Positions 1-6,979 of a DNA stretch of 16,870 bases are shown here, in pieces; the stretch's first letter is position 1; each line of letters begins with the position of its first letter. The notes beneath the pieces were generated by a model, which saw nothing but the letters and a program-made list of their open reading frames with translations, was not told where the DNA came from and ran no database searches. The position numbers and the translations under genes are program-made. The DNA is from an uncultured Prevotella sp. (GTDB taxonomy: Bacteria; Bacteroidota; Bacteroidia; Bacteroidales; Bacteroidaceae), in the NCBI GenBank assembly GCA_937916405.1, contig CALFUF010000181.1, forward strand, positions 1 through 16,870, written 5' to 3'.

Positions 1-895
1 CAGTCATGTTAACACCAGTCCAACTAGCGTTGTCCACAGCATTACCAATCACACCAGCAACACCAGGAGCAACAACAAGTTTCACCTGAACCTCACTTCC
101 TACAATCTTGGTAACGAATTCAAGTACATACCAACCAGCCTGATCGAAGACAATATTACCATCACCGTCCACAGAGATAGTAAGACCATCAACCTGATTG
201 TCAAACTCGGTAATCAAGTCATAGCCAAACCAGTCGTTTTCCTTATAGCCCCACTTGAAGCCATCTGCACCATTATAGATCATGGTATAGAAACGTCCCT
301 CTCTGCCATAGACAGGTGCCAAAGGTTTCCATGTAGACCAAGCGTCGGCAATAGAGTTACCACATACAAAGATTGCCGTAGGCAATGTTACGTCAGAAGG
401 TGTATCGTAACTCAGCACGTTCAGTGTAATAACATTCGAGAACACCTCACCATAGTGCTCACCAGAATCTGCGAGATAAGCACGCAAGCGAACATAAAGA
501 GGCATTTCACCTTCGGGGTCAGCGTCCTCATGAGCGGCACGATACATGTCCAGAACCTTCGCATTCAGTTCTACCGCACTCACATTAATAATAGTAGACG
601 TATAGGTAGTGGTAAGTTCCTCCCAACCCTCCTCATCAGCATTATCAAGGGATACTTGCACTGCATAGGTTACTGCAGCAGGCCATCCACCATAATCAGG
701 CTGATTCGTCGTCAAATTGACAGTGCTTGCGCCAGGAAGATCATAGACATTGTTTACTGCAAACTCTGGTGTGTTAAGTTCGAAACTAGCAGGAAAGGAC
801 AGTGTGGGATTGCTATCATTGTCATCTTTACAAGAAGTCAAGAATGGCAAGCAGGCAATCACTGCGAAAAGCAGACTTTTATATATCTTTTTCAT
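1..895 (-). CDS. susE: SusE-like outer-membrane starch-binding lipoprotein (partial, C-terminus beyond left edge)
   Basis: This reading frame is open from an ATG at 895 to the window edge (298 codons) and has no stop. The start MKKIYKSLLF followed by a hydrophobic stretch and lipobox LTSC puts the lipidated Cys at residue 22. The residues after it, CKDDND, are acidic, like the export signals described for surface lipoproteins of Bacteroidota. A SusE-type N-terminal domain seems to fill about residues 25-165. It is followed by an aromatic-rich segment (TWKPLAPVYG, FKWGYKENDWFGYD) that resembles the starch-binding modules of SusE/SusF. The family binds starch at the cell surface and helps feed SusC/SusD, without catalysis. 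The gene lies 36 bases after susD on the same strand, so it is probably the third gene of the susCD operon. SusE and SusF cannot be told apart here, because the number of binding modules is cut off. Confidence 0.85.
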   Translation of the reverse strand, partial: MKKIYKSLLFAVIACLPFLTSCKDDNDSNPTLSFPASFELNTPEFAVNNVYDLPGASTVNLTTNQPDYGGWPAAVTYAVQVSLDNADEEGWEELTTTYTSTIINVSAVELNAKVLDMYRAAHEDADPEGEMPLYVRLRAYLADSGEHYGEVFSNVITLNVLSYDTPSDVTLPTAIFVCGNSIADAWSTWKPLAPVYGREGRFYTMIYNGADGFKWGYKENDWFGYDLITEFDNQVDGLTISVDGDGNIVFDQAGWYVLEFVTKIVGSEVQVKLVVAPGVAGVIGNAVDNASWTGVNMT

Positions 896-931
896 CTTTG
901 TTATCTATTAGAAGTTTCAAAAGTCAATTCA

Positions 932-2530
932 TTAATAACCAGGATTCTGCACCAGATTAGGATTGTTAAGCAAGTCGTTAACAGGTATACCATAGATGTA
1001 ACGGTATGCAGGAACATCGTAAGTACCAAAGCGAACCTGATCCATACGATTTCTACCCTCAAACCAGAACTCCTTCACCCACTCATCTTGTATTTCTGCA
1101 AGAGAATAGTTAGTCTTGGTAACTGCATGAGCACGCTTATGCAATTCGTTTATCTTGTCGGCTGCATCAGAAGTACTGCCATTCAGACGAGTCTCTGCCT
1201 CAGCATAGTTCAGATAAGCCTCAGCGATACGCATCAGTGGCAGATCTGTGTCAACCTTTACAATAGAACTTGTAACATTGCCATCAGAACGAACATTGCG
1301 GAACTTCACACATCCATAACCATTCAGATTGTCAGAGCGATCCTCGATATTACGAGTAAAGCCAGTGGTATAGAACAATGCACGATCATCGCCAGCAGCG
1401 GTTGTAATATCTTGTGTCTTTGTCGTTGTTGCAGGTGCCTCACCACCCACGCCAAAGAACTTGTCTACAATATAGCCAGTCAACTTAGCACACTTACCCC
1501 AAGAACAATCTGTTCCTGAAGGAATATCTTTATCCATGTCACCGTCTGTTGGTTTGTCGTACATAGCAAGTACAAGGAAGTGCATTGAGCCGTGACTCTG
1601 TGTGTCAATACCATGATTCAGAACTGGATAGATATTCTCATACTGAGCACCATTGGTGTCATTGTCAGCAAGGAACAACAACTGATAGCCAGAATATTCT
1701 TCTCCTGTCTTGGGGTTAGTGGCACCAGTAGTACAAAGCTTATAATAACCATTATCGATAACTTTTTCTGCATATTCTTTAGCCTTTGCCCACTGAGCTG
1801 TACCAGTATATACCTCTGCATTCAGATAAAGACGAGATAGCAACAGCCATGCAGCAACTTTGTCTACGCGACCATAAGTGTTGGTTCCTGGATTAGCGAG
1901 TTTATCTTCGATATCTAACAACTCATTCTCAATATAATTATAGTACTGATCACGGGTGTAACGAACACCTGGCTCTGTGCTAACATGTTCTGTGAAAGCA
2001 GCATTAGCATAGAAATCCATCACGAAGTAATACAGAAGAGAACGGATAAAACGAACCTCTGCACGCTTCTGCTGAACATCTGCCGTACCATCATCAGGAA
2101 CTTGGTCGAGATAGTAGTTACACAATGTGATAGAGAAGAACAAACGATAGTACAGACCTACTGAACTCGGGTTTTCAGCACCCCATGTCTTGCCAATCAG
2201 TTCTGGGAGACCTGTATCATCCCATCTCCATGTTGCCTCTCCTGTAGGGAGTTCGTTAAGTTCCCATGACTTACGGAACAAGTCTGAACGTCCTTCGTCG
2301 ATGTCAAGGATATCCTTCCAAGCATCATCATTGTCACCAGGACCTTTCTGACCTGTGAGAACGAAACAAGAATATATCTTGTTCAACAACGCATCAGTAT
2401 CCAATTCACTGGTCTGTTGCGGATTGATATTGTCTACATCAAGGTCGCCTGTGCATGATGTCGTCATGGTGCTAAAAGCCAAAACGGCAACAGCTACAGG
2501 AATCAATGATTTGATTTTATTCAGTATCAT
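932..2530 (-). CDS. susD: SusD-family starch-binding outer-membrane lipoprotein
   Basis: The 532-residue protein begins with a signal peptide and lipobox TTSC, with the lipidated Cys at residue 26. The body is typical of SusD/RagB proteins. The N-terminal part contains the helical TPR-like region (for example YYRLFFSITLCNYYLDQVPD). The C-terminal part has the family hallmarks LPLMRIAEAYLNYAEAETRL and a tail ending NPNLVQNPGY. SusD proteins cap the SusC barrel outside the cell and bind glycan; in a starch locus the expected ligand is a helical maltooligosaccharide. The start at 2530 is the only ATG that keeps the full signal peptide. The gene lies 25 bases after susC and 36 before the susE-like gene, which indicates one transcript. 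The length matches the family (about 500-600 residues) and I see no frameshift. Confidence 0.95.
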   Translation of the reverse strand: MILNKIKSLIPVAVAVLAFSTMTTSCTGDLDVDNINPQQTSELDTDALLNKIYSCFVLTGQKGPGDNDDAWKDILDIDEGRSDLFRKSWELNELPTGEATWRWDDTGLPELIGKTWGAENPSSVGLYYRLFFSITLCNYYLDQVPDDGTADVQQKRAEVRFIRSLLYYFVMDFYANAAFTEHVSTEPGVRYTRDQYYNYIENELLDIEDKLANPGTNTYGRVDKVAAWLLLSRLYLNAEVYTGTAQWAKAKEYAEKVIDNGYYKLCTTGATNPKTGEEYSGYQLLFLADNDTNGAQYENIYPVLNHGIDTQSHGSMHFLVLAMYDKPTDGDMDKDIPSGTDCSWGKCAKLTGYIVDKFFGVGGEAPATTTKTQDITTAAGDDRALFYTTGFTRNIEDRSDNLNGYGCVKFRNVRSDGNVTSSIVKVDTDLPLMRIAEAYLNYAEAETRLNGSTSDAADKINELHKRAHAVTKTNYSLAEIQDEWVKEFWFEGRNRMDQVRFGTYDVPAYRYIYGIPVNDLLNNPNLVQNPGY

Positions 2531-2555
2531 AACTATAATCTTTTAAATGAATGAT

Positions 2556-5500
2556 TTAGAAATTAAGGGTCAAACCAAGAATGCCGACAAATGGACGTGG
2601 ATACATGTTACCATCATAGCCACCATCAATTTCTGGGTCAAGTCCCTTATAATCTGTGATTGTAAATACATTCTGAGCTGTTACGTACACACGACCGCTC
2701 GCCTTCAGACCGAACAAGTCATTGAAAGAATAACCCAGTGTAATATTATCACACTTCAAGAAAGAGGCATTCTGGATATAATAGTCACTCAGAGCACCAA
2801 TAACTGTTCCTGTCTGCCAGTTTTTTGGACGAGCAATGTTAATCACATTGTGCCAAGAATTACCCAAGAACACATTTGAGAGTACGAGGTTAGAGTTACC
2901 TGCCTCTACGCCATTATATACATAATTGTTAATGCTAGCACGAAGAGAGAATCCGAGATCCCATTTCTTCCACATCAACTTAGAGGTAAAGCCCATCGTT
3001 ACATCAGGTGACGACTTCTTATAGAAATAACAATCATCGCTATTGATGATTCCATCAGCGTTGCGGTCTACATATTGTCCGTCGATAGGTTGTCCGTTTA
3101 TATCATAGACCTGCTGATAGACATAATATGCCTCCACTGGGTGACCTACCTGCCAAGCCTTCACACCATCAGAACCAGAGTCACCAATGGCAAGACCGCC
3201 ATGAAGGATCTTATAACCCTCGCCAGAGCTGGCTATCAACTCATCAATCTCATTCTTATTATAAGTAAGGTTATAACCAATCTGCCAGTTCCAGTCCTTT
3301 GTCTGGATAGCACGCCAATTGGCTGCAAACTCGAAACCGGTATTATGCAGTGAACCGATATTACTGGTTACCTTGTTCTTAAAGTTTGTACCTACTGGAA
3401 CTGTAACAGTATTAATCAGATCCTTCGTCTTGCGATGATATACATCAAAGTTCATGGTCAGACGATTGTTAAGGATTCCGAAGTCGAGACCAGCATTCCA
3501 CGTGGTAGTCTTCTCCCAAGTCAGATTAGGATTATAAGCATCTGGACGATAGGTACGTCCATCACCAAACAAAGGATAATAAGCACCCTGAGAGTTAGGT
3601 GTATAGGTAGCAATATAGGTATAGTCACCGATACCCTCCTGCTGACCAGTAATACCCCATCCGAGACGGAGTTTGAAGTCAGACAACCAGTTGGCATTCT
3701 TCAGGAACGGCTCCTCATTGATTTTCCATGCAAGAGCGAGAGATGGGAACACGCCCCAACGCTTGTCTTTATGGAAACGAGAAGAACCATCATCACGCAG
3801 AGTGAAAGTCAGCATGTAGCGATCCATCAACGAGTAGTTGAAACGACCGAAGAATGATACAAGGTAGTTTTCTGTCTTATAGAGTGTATTTTCTGAAGGC
3901 AAATAATATTCACCTGCTAATGGATTACCATCCTCATCAACCATCTGAGAAGTAGAAGGATAGAGACCATAATAGAAGTAGTCACTCTTCTTATGGAAGT
4001 GTTGCCATTCATAACCTGCCATGATGTCGAAATGATGAATCTCAGCAACATCCTTCATATATTGGGCATATAGGCTAAGTGAGAGGTTATAGGTATCCAT
4101 GGTGTTCCAACCATAGTTTCCGTAATAGTAGGTGCCAGAAGCATAACTATAAGGACTCTGTGACTTGTTTGTCTTACCAGTGCTGAGATCCATACCCATG
4201 TTCAAATGAATGTGCAAATCCTCAAAACCGTGAATCTTATAGTCTGCCTCAATATTACCAATCAAAGCCTTTGACTTACCCTCATCACTATAGTTATTGA
4301 GTGCAGCAACAGGGTTACCAGTAGCAAAGGTATTCACACCTGTATTACCCCATGCAGGATCTTGCCAATCTGTAGAACCTGCCCACTGCCAGTATCCACC
4401 ATAACCGTTATCCTTATTGGTATCGTAAATAGGTTTGGTAGGATCCATATAGATAGCACCACCTATAGCAGAACCTGCATTAGCATATTTTGTCTTGGAG
4501 TACATTCCTTTTGCATTAAAGTTAATGTTCAAGTGATCTTTGAGGAATGAAGGAGAAAGGTTCACGCTGGCTGTATAACGCTGATAGTTACTGGTCTTGA
4601 CGATACCGCTCTGATTGGTATAGCCGAAAGAAACACGATAAGGCATATTCTTTAGACCACCAGAAACTGTGATGTTATGGTCTGTGCTGACTGCAGTGCG
4701 GTAAATCTCATCCTGCCAGTCCGTATTTGCAAAAAGGTGATTACCATTCGCATCGAAATAACCTAATGAGTTATAATAGTCACTAGCTTTGTACTCATCC
4801 TCTGTCATGCCCTTCTCGTTCATCACACGGTCTTGGATGTAAGCCATATATTCTGGACCATCCATCACGTCCATCTTTTTCTTGACAGCACTGATAGAAA
4901 CATTACCATTATAGGAAATGCGTGGCTTAGAATTCTTCTGCCCTTTCTTTGTGGTGATGATAATCACACCGTTAGATGCACGGCTACCATAAATAGCAGT
5001 AGCAGAGGCATCCTTCAATACGGTAAATGATTCAATATCATTTGGGTTCACCAGATTGAGCGGGTTAGAGGCACCTTGCATACCATAACTATCCATTGCA
5101 AGACCGTCAATCACGATAAGAGGGTTATTTGAGGCGTTCAGTGAAGAACCACCACGAATACGGATGGTTGCACCTGCACCTGGCTCACCACCGCTATTAG
5201 TGATATTCACACCAGCAATCTTACCTTGTAACATGTCCTGTGCAGAGGTCTGCAATCCATGGTTCATCTCATCAGGCTTGATTGCCGTTACGGAACCTGT
5301 CAAGTCGTTTTTCTTAGCACGTCCGTAACCGATGACAACCACGTTGTCGAGGACTGCGGCATCCTCCTGAAGAGTGATGTCGAGATTAGCGGCTGCCTTC
5401 ACGGTCTGGGTCTGATAACCCACATACGACACGCTAATGTCAGCACCTTGATTAGCCTTCAAGACGAAATTACCATCGAAATCGGACACGGTAGCGGTCT

Positions 5501-5663
5501 GAGTACCTACCACACGTACCGTCGCACCGATAATCGGTTCGCCCTGAGCATCTTTAACATGACCTTTGACATCAATCTGTGCAAAGGCTCCCACCGAAAG
5601 AAAGAGTCCTAACAAAAGGACAAACATCCTTAACGGAGATTGAATGTTTACCTGCTTCATCAT
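2556..5663 (-). CDS. susC: SusC-family TonB-dependent outer-membrane maltooligosaccharide importer
   Basis: The 1035-residue protein has a signal peptide of about 28 residues ending AFA, with the mature start near Gln29. A carboxypeptidase-regulatory-like beta domain follows (about 30-102, with the GEPIIGATVRV and SYVGYQ motifs). Next come a conserved VVVIGYG segment and the plug domain (about 115-240), carrying the SusC hallmarks MLQGKIAGVNI, ATIRIRGGSSL and NPLIVIDG. The rest is a beta-barrel ending in a terminal Phe (GILGLTLNF), as outer-membrane insertion requires. The family imports oligosaccharides with energy from TonB/ExbBD. Neighbouring SusD, SusE and starch enzymes point to maltooligosaccharides. 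Two adjacent ATG codons (5663 and 5660) could start it; both keep the signal peptide, and an A/G-rich AAAAAAGAA lies just upstream. It is the first gene of the leftward operon, behind a predicted promoter in the divergent region. Confidence 0.96.
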   Translation of the reverse strand: MMKQVNIQSPLRMFVLLLGLFLSVGAFAQIDVKGHVKDAQGEPIIGATVRVVGTQTATVSDFDGNFVLKANQGADISVSYVGYQTQTVKAAANLDITLQEDAAVLDNVVVIGYGRAKKNDLTGSVTAIKPDEMNHGLQTSAQDMLQGKIAGVNITNSGGEPGAGATIRIRGGSSLNASNNPLIVIDGLAMDSYGMQGASNPLNLVNPNDIESFTVLKDASATAIYGSRASNGVIIITTKKGQKNSKPRISYNGNVSISAVKKKMDVMDGPEYMAYIQDRVMNEKGMTEDEYKASDYYNSLGYFDANGNHLFANTDWQDEIYRTAVSTDHNITVSGGLKNMPYRVSFGYTNQSGIVKTSNYQRYTASVNLSPSFLKDHLNINFNAKGMYSKTKYANAGSAIGGAIYMDPTKPIYDTNKDNGYGGYWQWAGSTDWQDPAWGNTGVNTFATGNPVAALNNYSDEGKSKALIGNIEADYKIHGFEDLHIHLNMGMDLSTGKTNKSQSPYSYASGTYYYGNYGWNTMDTYNLSLSLYAQYMKDVAEIHHFDIMAGYEWQHFHKKSDYFYYGLYPSTSQMVDEDGNPLAGEYYLPSENTLYKTENYLVSFFGRFNYSLMDRYMLTFTLRDDGSSRFHKDKRWGVFPSLALAWKINEEPFLKNANWLSDFKLRLGWGITGQQEGIGDYTYIATYTPNSQGAYYPLFGDGRTYRPDAYNPNLTWEKTTTWNAGLDFGILNNRLTMNFDVYHRKTKDLINTVTVPVGTNFKNKVTSNIGSLHNTGFEFAANWRAIQTKDWNWQIGYNLTYNKNEIDELIASSGEGYKILHGGLAIGDSGSDGVKAWQVGHPVEAYYVYQQVYDINGQPIDGQYVDRNADGIINSDDCYFYKKSSPDVTMGFTSKLMWKKWDLGFSLRASINNYVYNGVEAGNSNLVLSNVFLGNSWHNVINIARPKNWQTGTVIGALSDYYIQNASFLKCDNITLGYSFNDLFGLKASGRVYVTAQNVFTITDYKGLDPEIDGGYDGNMYPRPFVGILGLTLNF

Positions 5664-5712
5664 TTCTTTTTTAGAGTTAGTAATATAATTTTAGTTCACT
5701 TTTGCGAAACAT

Positions 5713-5726
5713 TTGATTTAAATCAA
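5713..5726. promoter_or_regulatory. 14-base palindrome near the predicted susC transcription start
   Basis: TTGATTTAAATCAA is a perfect inverted repeat without a spacer. It begins 3 bases downstream of the predicted susC -7 box, read on the minus strand, so it should cover the transcription start and the first bases of the susC leader. Its sequence differs from the CpG-centred palindrome farther upstream, so if it binds a protein the regulator is probably not the adjacent LacI-family one. AT-rich palindromes also arise by chance, and the function is unknown. Confidence 0.35.
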
Positions 5727-5729
5727 GTG

Positions 5730-5737
5730 CAAAGGTA
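5730..5737 (-). promoter_or_regulatory. Predicted -7 box of the susC promoter
   Basis: On the minus strand this reads TACCTTTG, a full match to the Bacteroidota -7 consensus TAnnTTTG. No clear TTTG -33 element is found about 19-21 bases upstream. A weak -33 would fit a promoter that needs an activator. The leader to the susC start would be roughly 60 bases. This is consensus matching only. Confidence 0.6.
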
Positions 5738-5792
5738 AGGTTTGTTCGCATTCGTTCATACTTTTTTTGAGTTAAAAGCGTTATAAGGAATG

Positions 5793-5806
5793 TGCAAACG
5801 TTTGCA
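5793..5806. promoter_or_regulatory. LacI-family operator (TGCAAACGTTTGCA) in the divergent region
   Basis: This is a perfect 14-base palindrome with a central CpG, the usual architecture of LacI-family operators, where hinge-helix leucines open the central CpG step. The adjacent gene encodes a LacI-family protein with a matching hinge helix. A 12/14 copy occurs upstream of malQ (8290-8303). The centre, 5799.5, is 66 bases from the centre of the predicted -7 box on each side. I infer that the neighbouring regulator binds here and controls both susC and its own unit. Confidence 0.75.
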
Positions 5807-5808
5807 TT

Positions 5809-5826
5809 TATAAATACCTATAAATA
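5809..5826. repeat. Two direct copies of TATAAATA, 10 bases apart
   Basis: TATAAATA occurs at 5809-5816 and again at 5819-5826, just to the right of the palindromic operator and so offset by one helical turn. It may be a bendable AT-rich tract or a second protein site, or simply chance in an AT-rich spacer. Confidence 0.3.
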
Positions 5827-5861
5827 AATAAGGTAGGCATACCCCAAAAAGAACTTTTCAA

Positions 5862-5869
5862 TAACTTTG
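5862..5869 (+). promoter_or_regulatory. Predicted -7 box of the lacI-family regulator promoter
   Basis: TAACTTTG matches the Bacteroidota -7 consensus TAnnTTTG in full. The regulator's ATG lies 23 bases past the box, which gives a short leader of about 15-20 bases. No convincing TTTG -33 box sits about 19-21 bases upstream, as at the divergent susC promoter. Confidence 0.55.
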
Positions 5870-5892
5870 CAATCACAATACTAAGAACCGAA

Positions 5893-6918
5893 ATGGAAAA
5901 ACGTATAACTTTGACGATGAAGGACATTGCCCGTGAGTTTGGTATCAGCGTGGCAACGGTCTCACGAGCCTTGAAGGACTCTCCCCGCATCTCTGCGGAG
6001 CGGCGTGCCGCTATTCAGCAGTATGCCCGTGAGCACAATTTCACCCCGAACTTTATCGCCGAGTCATTACGCCATTCAAAGGTTCAGCCCATGAAAGTCA
6101 TTGGAGTCATCATCCCTGAGTTTGCCCATTACTATTTCTCCTCTGTCCTCTCTGGTATTGAGGAGGAGGCTTCCGCAAGAGGCTATCGCATCATGGTGGC
6201 ACAAAGCAATGAGCAGTATGAGCGGGAAGTGAAAATCTGCCAGTCGTTCTATGAGAACAAAGTATGTGGCATTATCGTCTCACAAGCGAAGGACACCCAT
6301 CAATACGACCATTTCCAGCGTCTTATCGACTCTGGAGTACCCTTGGTATTCTATGACCGTATCTGTACGGGAGTCAATGCCAGCCGTGTGGTGGTAGACG
6401 ATTATATGGGTGCCTATAATGCGGTAACTCATCTGATAGAGACCGGATGTGACAGAATAGCATTCTATGGCTCCTCCATGACCATGGAGATTTCCAAGAA
6501 CCGTTTTAACGGCTATAAGGATGCGCTATTGAAACACGGTATCCAACCTGACCCAGCCCTGATATGTAATTGCGACAACAGAACAGATGCCGAGGCTATC
6601 ACCCCTGACATCTTATCAGGAAACACCCCCCCCAATGGTTTTTTTGCCGTCAACGACGACACGGCAATAGGCATTCTCTATACGGCAAAGCGCATGGGCT
6701 TCAAAGTGCCCGACGACATCTCCATCTGTGGTTTCACCAACGGACAACGTGCTGTTGCCTGCGATCCCATGCTAACCACGGTGGAGCAACGAGGGGTAAA
6801 GGTAGGAGAGGAGGCTGCCGACATCCTGATCGGACATGTGGAGGGAACGATCCCCCATGACAAGATGGAGCGAAGGATAGTTAGAACCCGTCTGATCATC
6901 AGGGGGACAACGAGATGA
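5893..6918 (+). CDS. LacI-family transcriptional regulator (probable maltodextrin-responsive regulator of this locus)
   Basis: The 341-residue protein has the usual LacI-family length. The helix-turn-helix is at about residues 8-30 (MKDIAREFG, then SVATVSRAL). The hinge helix is at about 53-62 (NFIAESLRHS), with Leu59 placed to contact a central CpG. The rest is a periplasmic-binding-protein-like sugar domain (VIGVIIPEF, FSSVLSGIEEEA, DDISICGFTNGQ) ending RTRLIIRGTTR. Such proteins bind palindromic operators and change affinity with a sugar ligand. The divergent operator and the starch genes on both sides suggest control of this PUL, with maltose or a maltodextrin as effector (inferred). The classic sus locus of Bacteroides uses the unrelated membrane regulator SusR instead. 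The start at 5893 keeps the whole DNA-binding domain. A run of eight C and a run of seven T occur near residues 245-251. Confidence 0.93.
   Translation: MEKRITLTMKDIAREFGISVATVSRALKDSPRISAERRAAIQQYAREHNFTPNFIAESLRHSKVQPMKVIGVIIPEFAHYYFSSVLSGIEEEASARGYRIMVAQSNEQYEREVKICQSFYENKVCGIIVSQAKDTHQYDHFQRLIDSGVPLVFYDRICTGVNASRVVVDDYMGAYNAVTHLIETGCDRIAFYGSSMTMEISKNRFNGYKDALLKHGIQPDPALICNCDNRTDAEAITPDILSGNTPPNGFFAVNDDTAIGILYTAKRMGFKVPDDISICGFTNGQRAVACDPMLTTVEQRGVKVGEEAADILIGHVEGTIPHDKMERRIVRTRLIIRGTTR
6626..6645 (+). other. C8 and T7 homopolymer runs inside the regulator gene
   Basis: Eight consecutive C (6626-6633) and seven consecutive T (6639-6645) lie five bases apart in the sugar-binding domain, encoding the Thr-Pro-Pro and Phe-Phe around residues 245-251. 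The frame is intact here. Runs of this length are possible slippage points, and a one-base change would truncate or garble the last quarter of the protein. Confidence 0.5.
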
Positions 6919-6919
6919 C

Positions 6920-6973
6920 CTAGAACTCCTAGGAACACTAGGAATACTAGATAAACTAGAAACACTAGATAAT
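6920..6973. repeat. Six tandem 9-base CTAG units between the regulator and permease genes
   Basis: CTAG starts at 6920, 6929, 6938, 6947, 6956 and 6965, an exact 9-base spacing six times over. The units are CTAGAACTC, CTAGGAACA, CTAGGAATA, CTAGATAAA, CTAGAAACA and CTAGATAAT, so the consensus is roughly CTAGRAAHA. The array begins one base after the regulator's stop codon, ends 6 bases before the permease ATG, and so fills almost the whole 61-base gap. CTAG is self-complementary, so the cores read the same on both strands. The function is unknown; it could be a minisatellite, a multi-site protein target or a transcript feature between two genes of one operon. Confidence 0.85.
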
Positions 6974-6979
6974 AAAAAT

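Noticed and set aside
455..1519. Long plus-strand open frame (354 codons) across the susE/susD region
   Set aside because: It lies antisense to susD and the susE-like gene, spans their junction, and gives a Cys/Ile/His-rich translation with no domain. The minus-strand frames are clear family members.
5793..5806. Firmicutes-type catabolite (CcpA cre) site
   Set aside because: The palindrome resembles cre, but every protein here is of Bacteroidota type, which lack the CcpA/HPr-Ser-P system as known; a site for the local LacI-family regulator explains it better.
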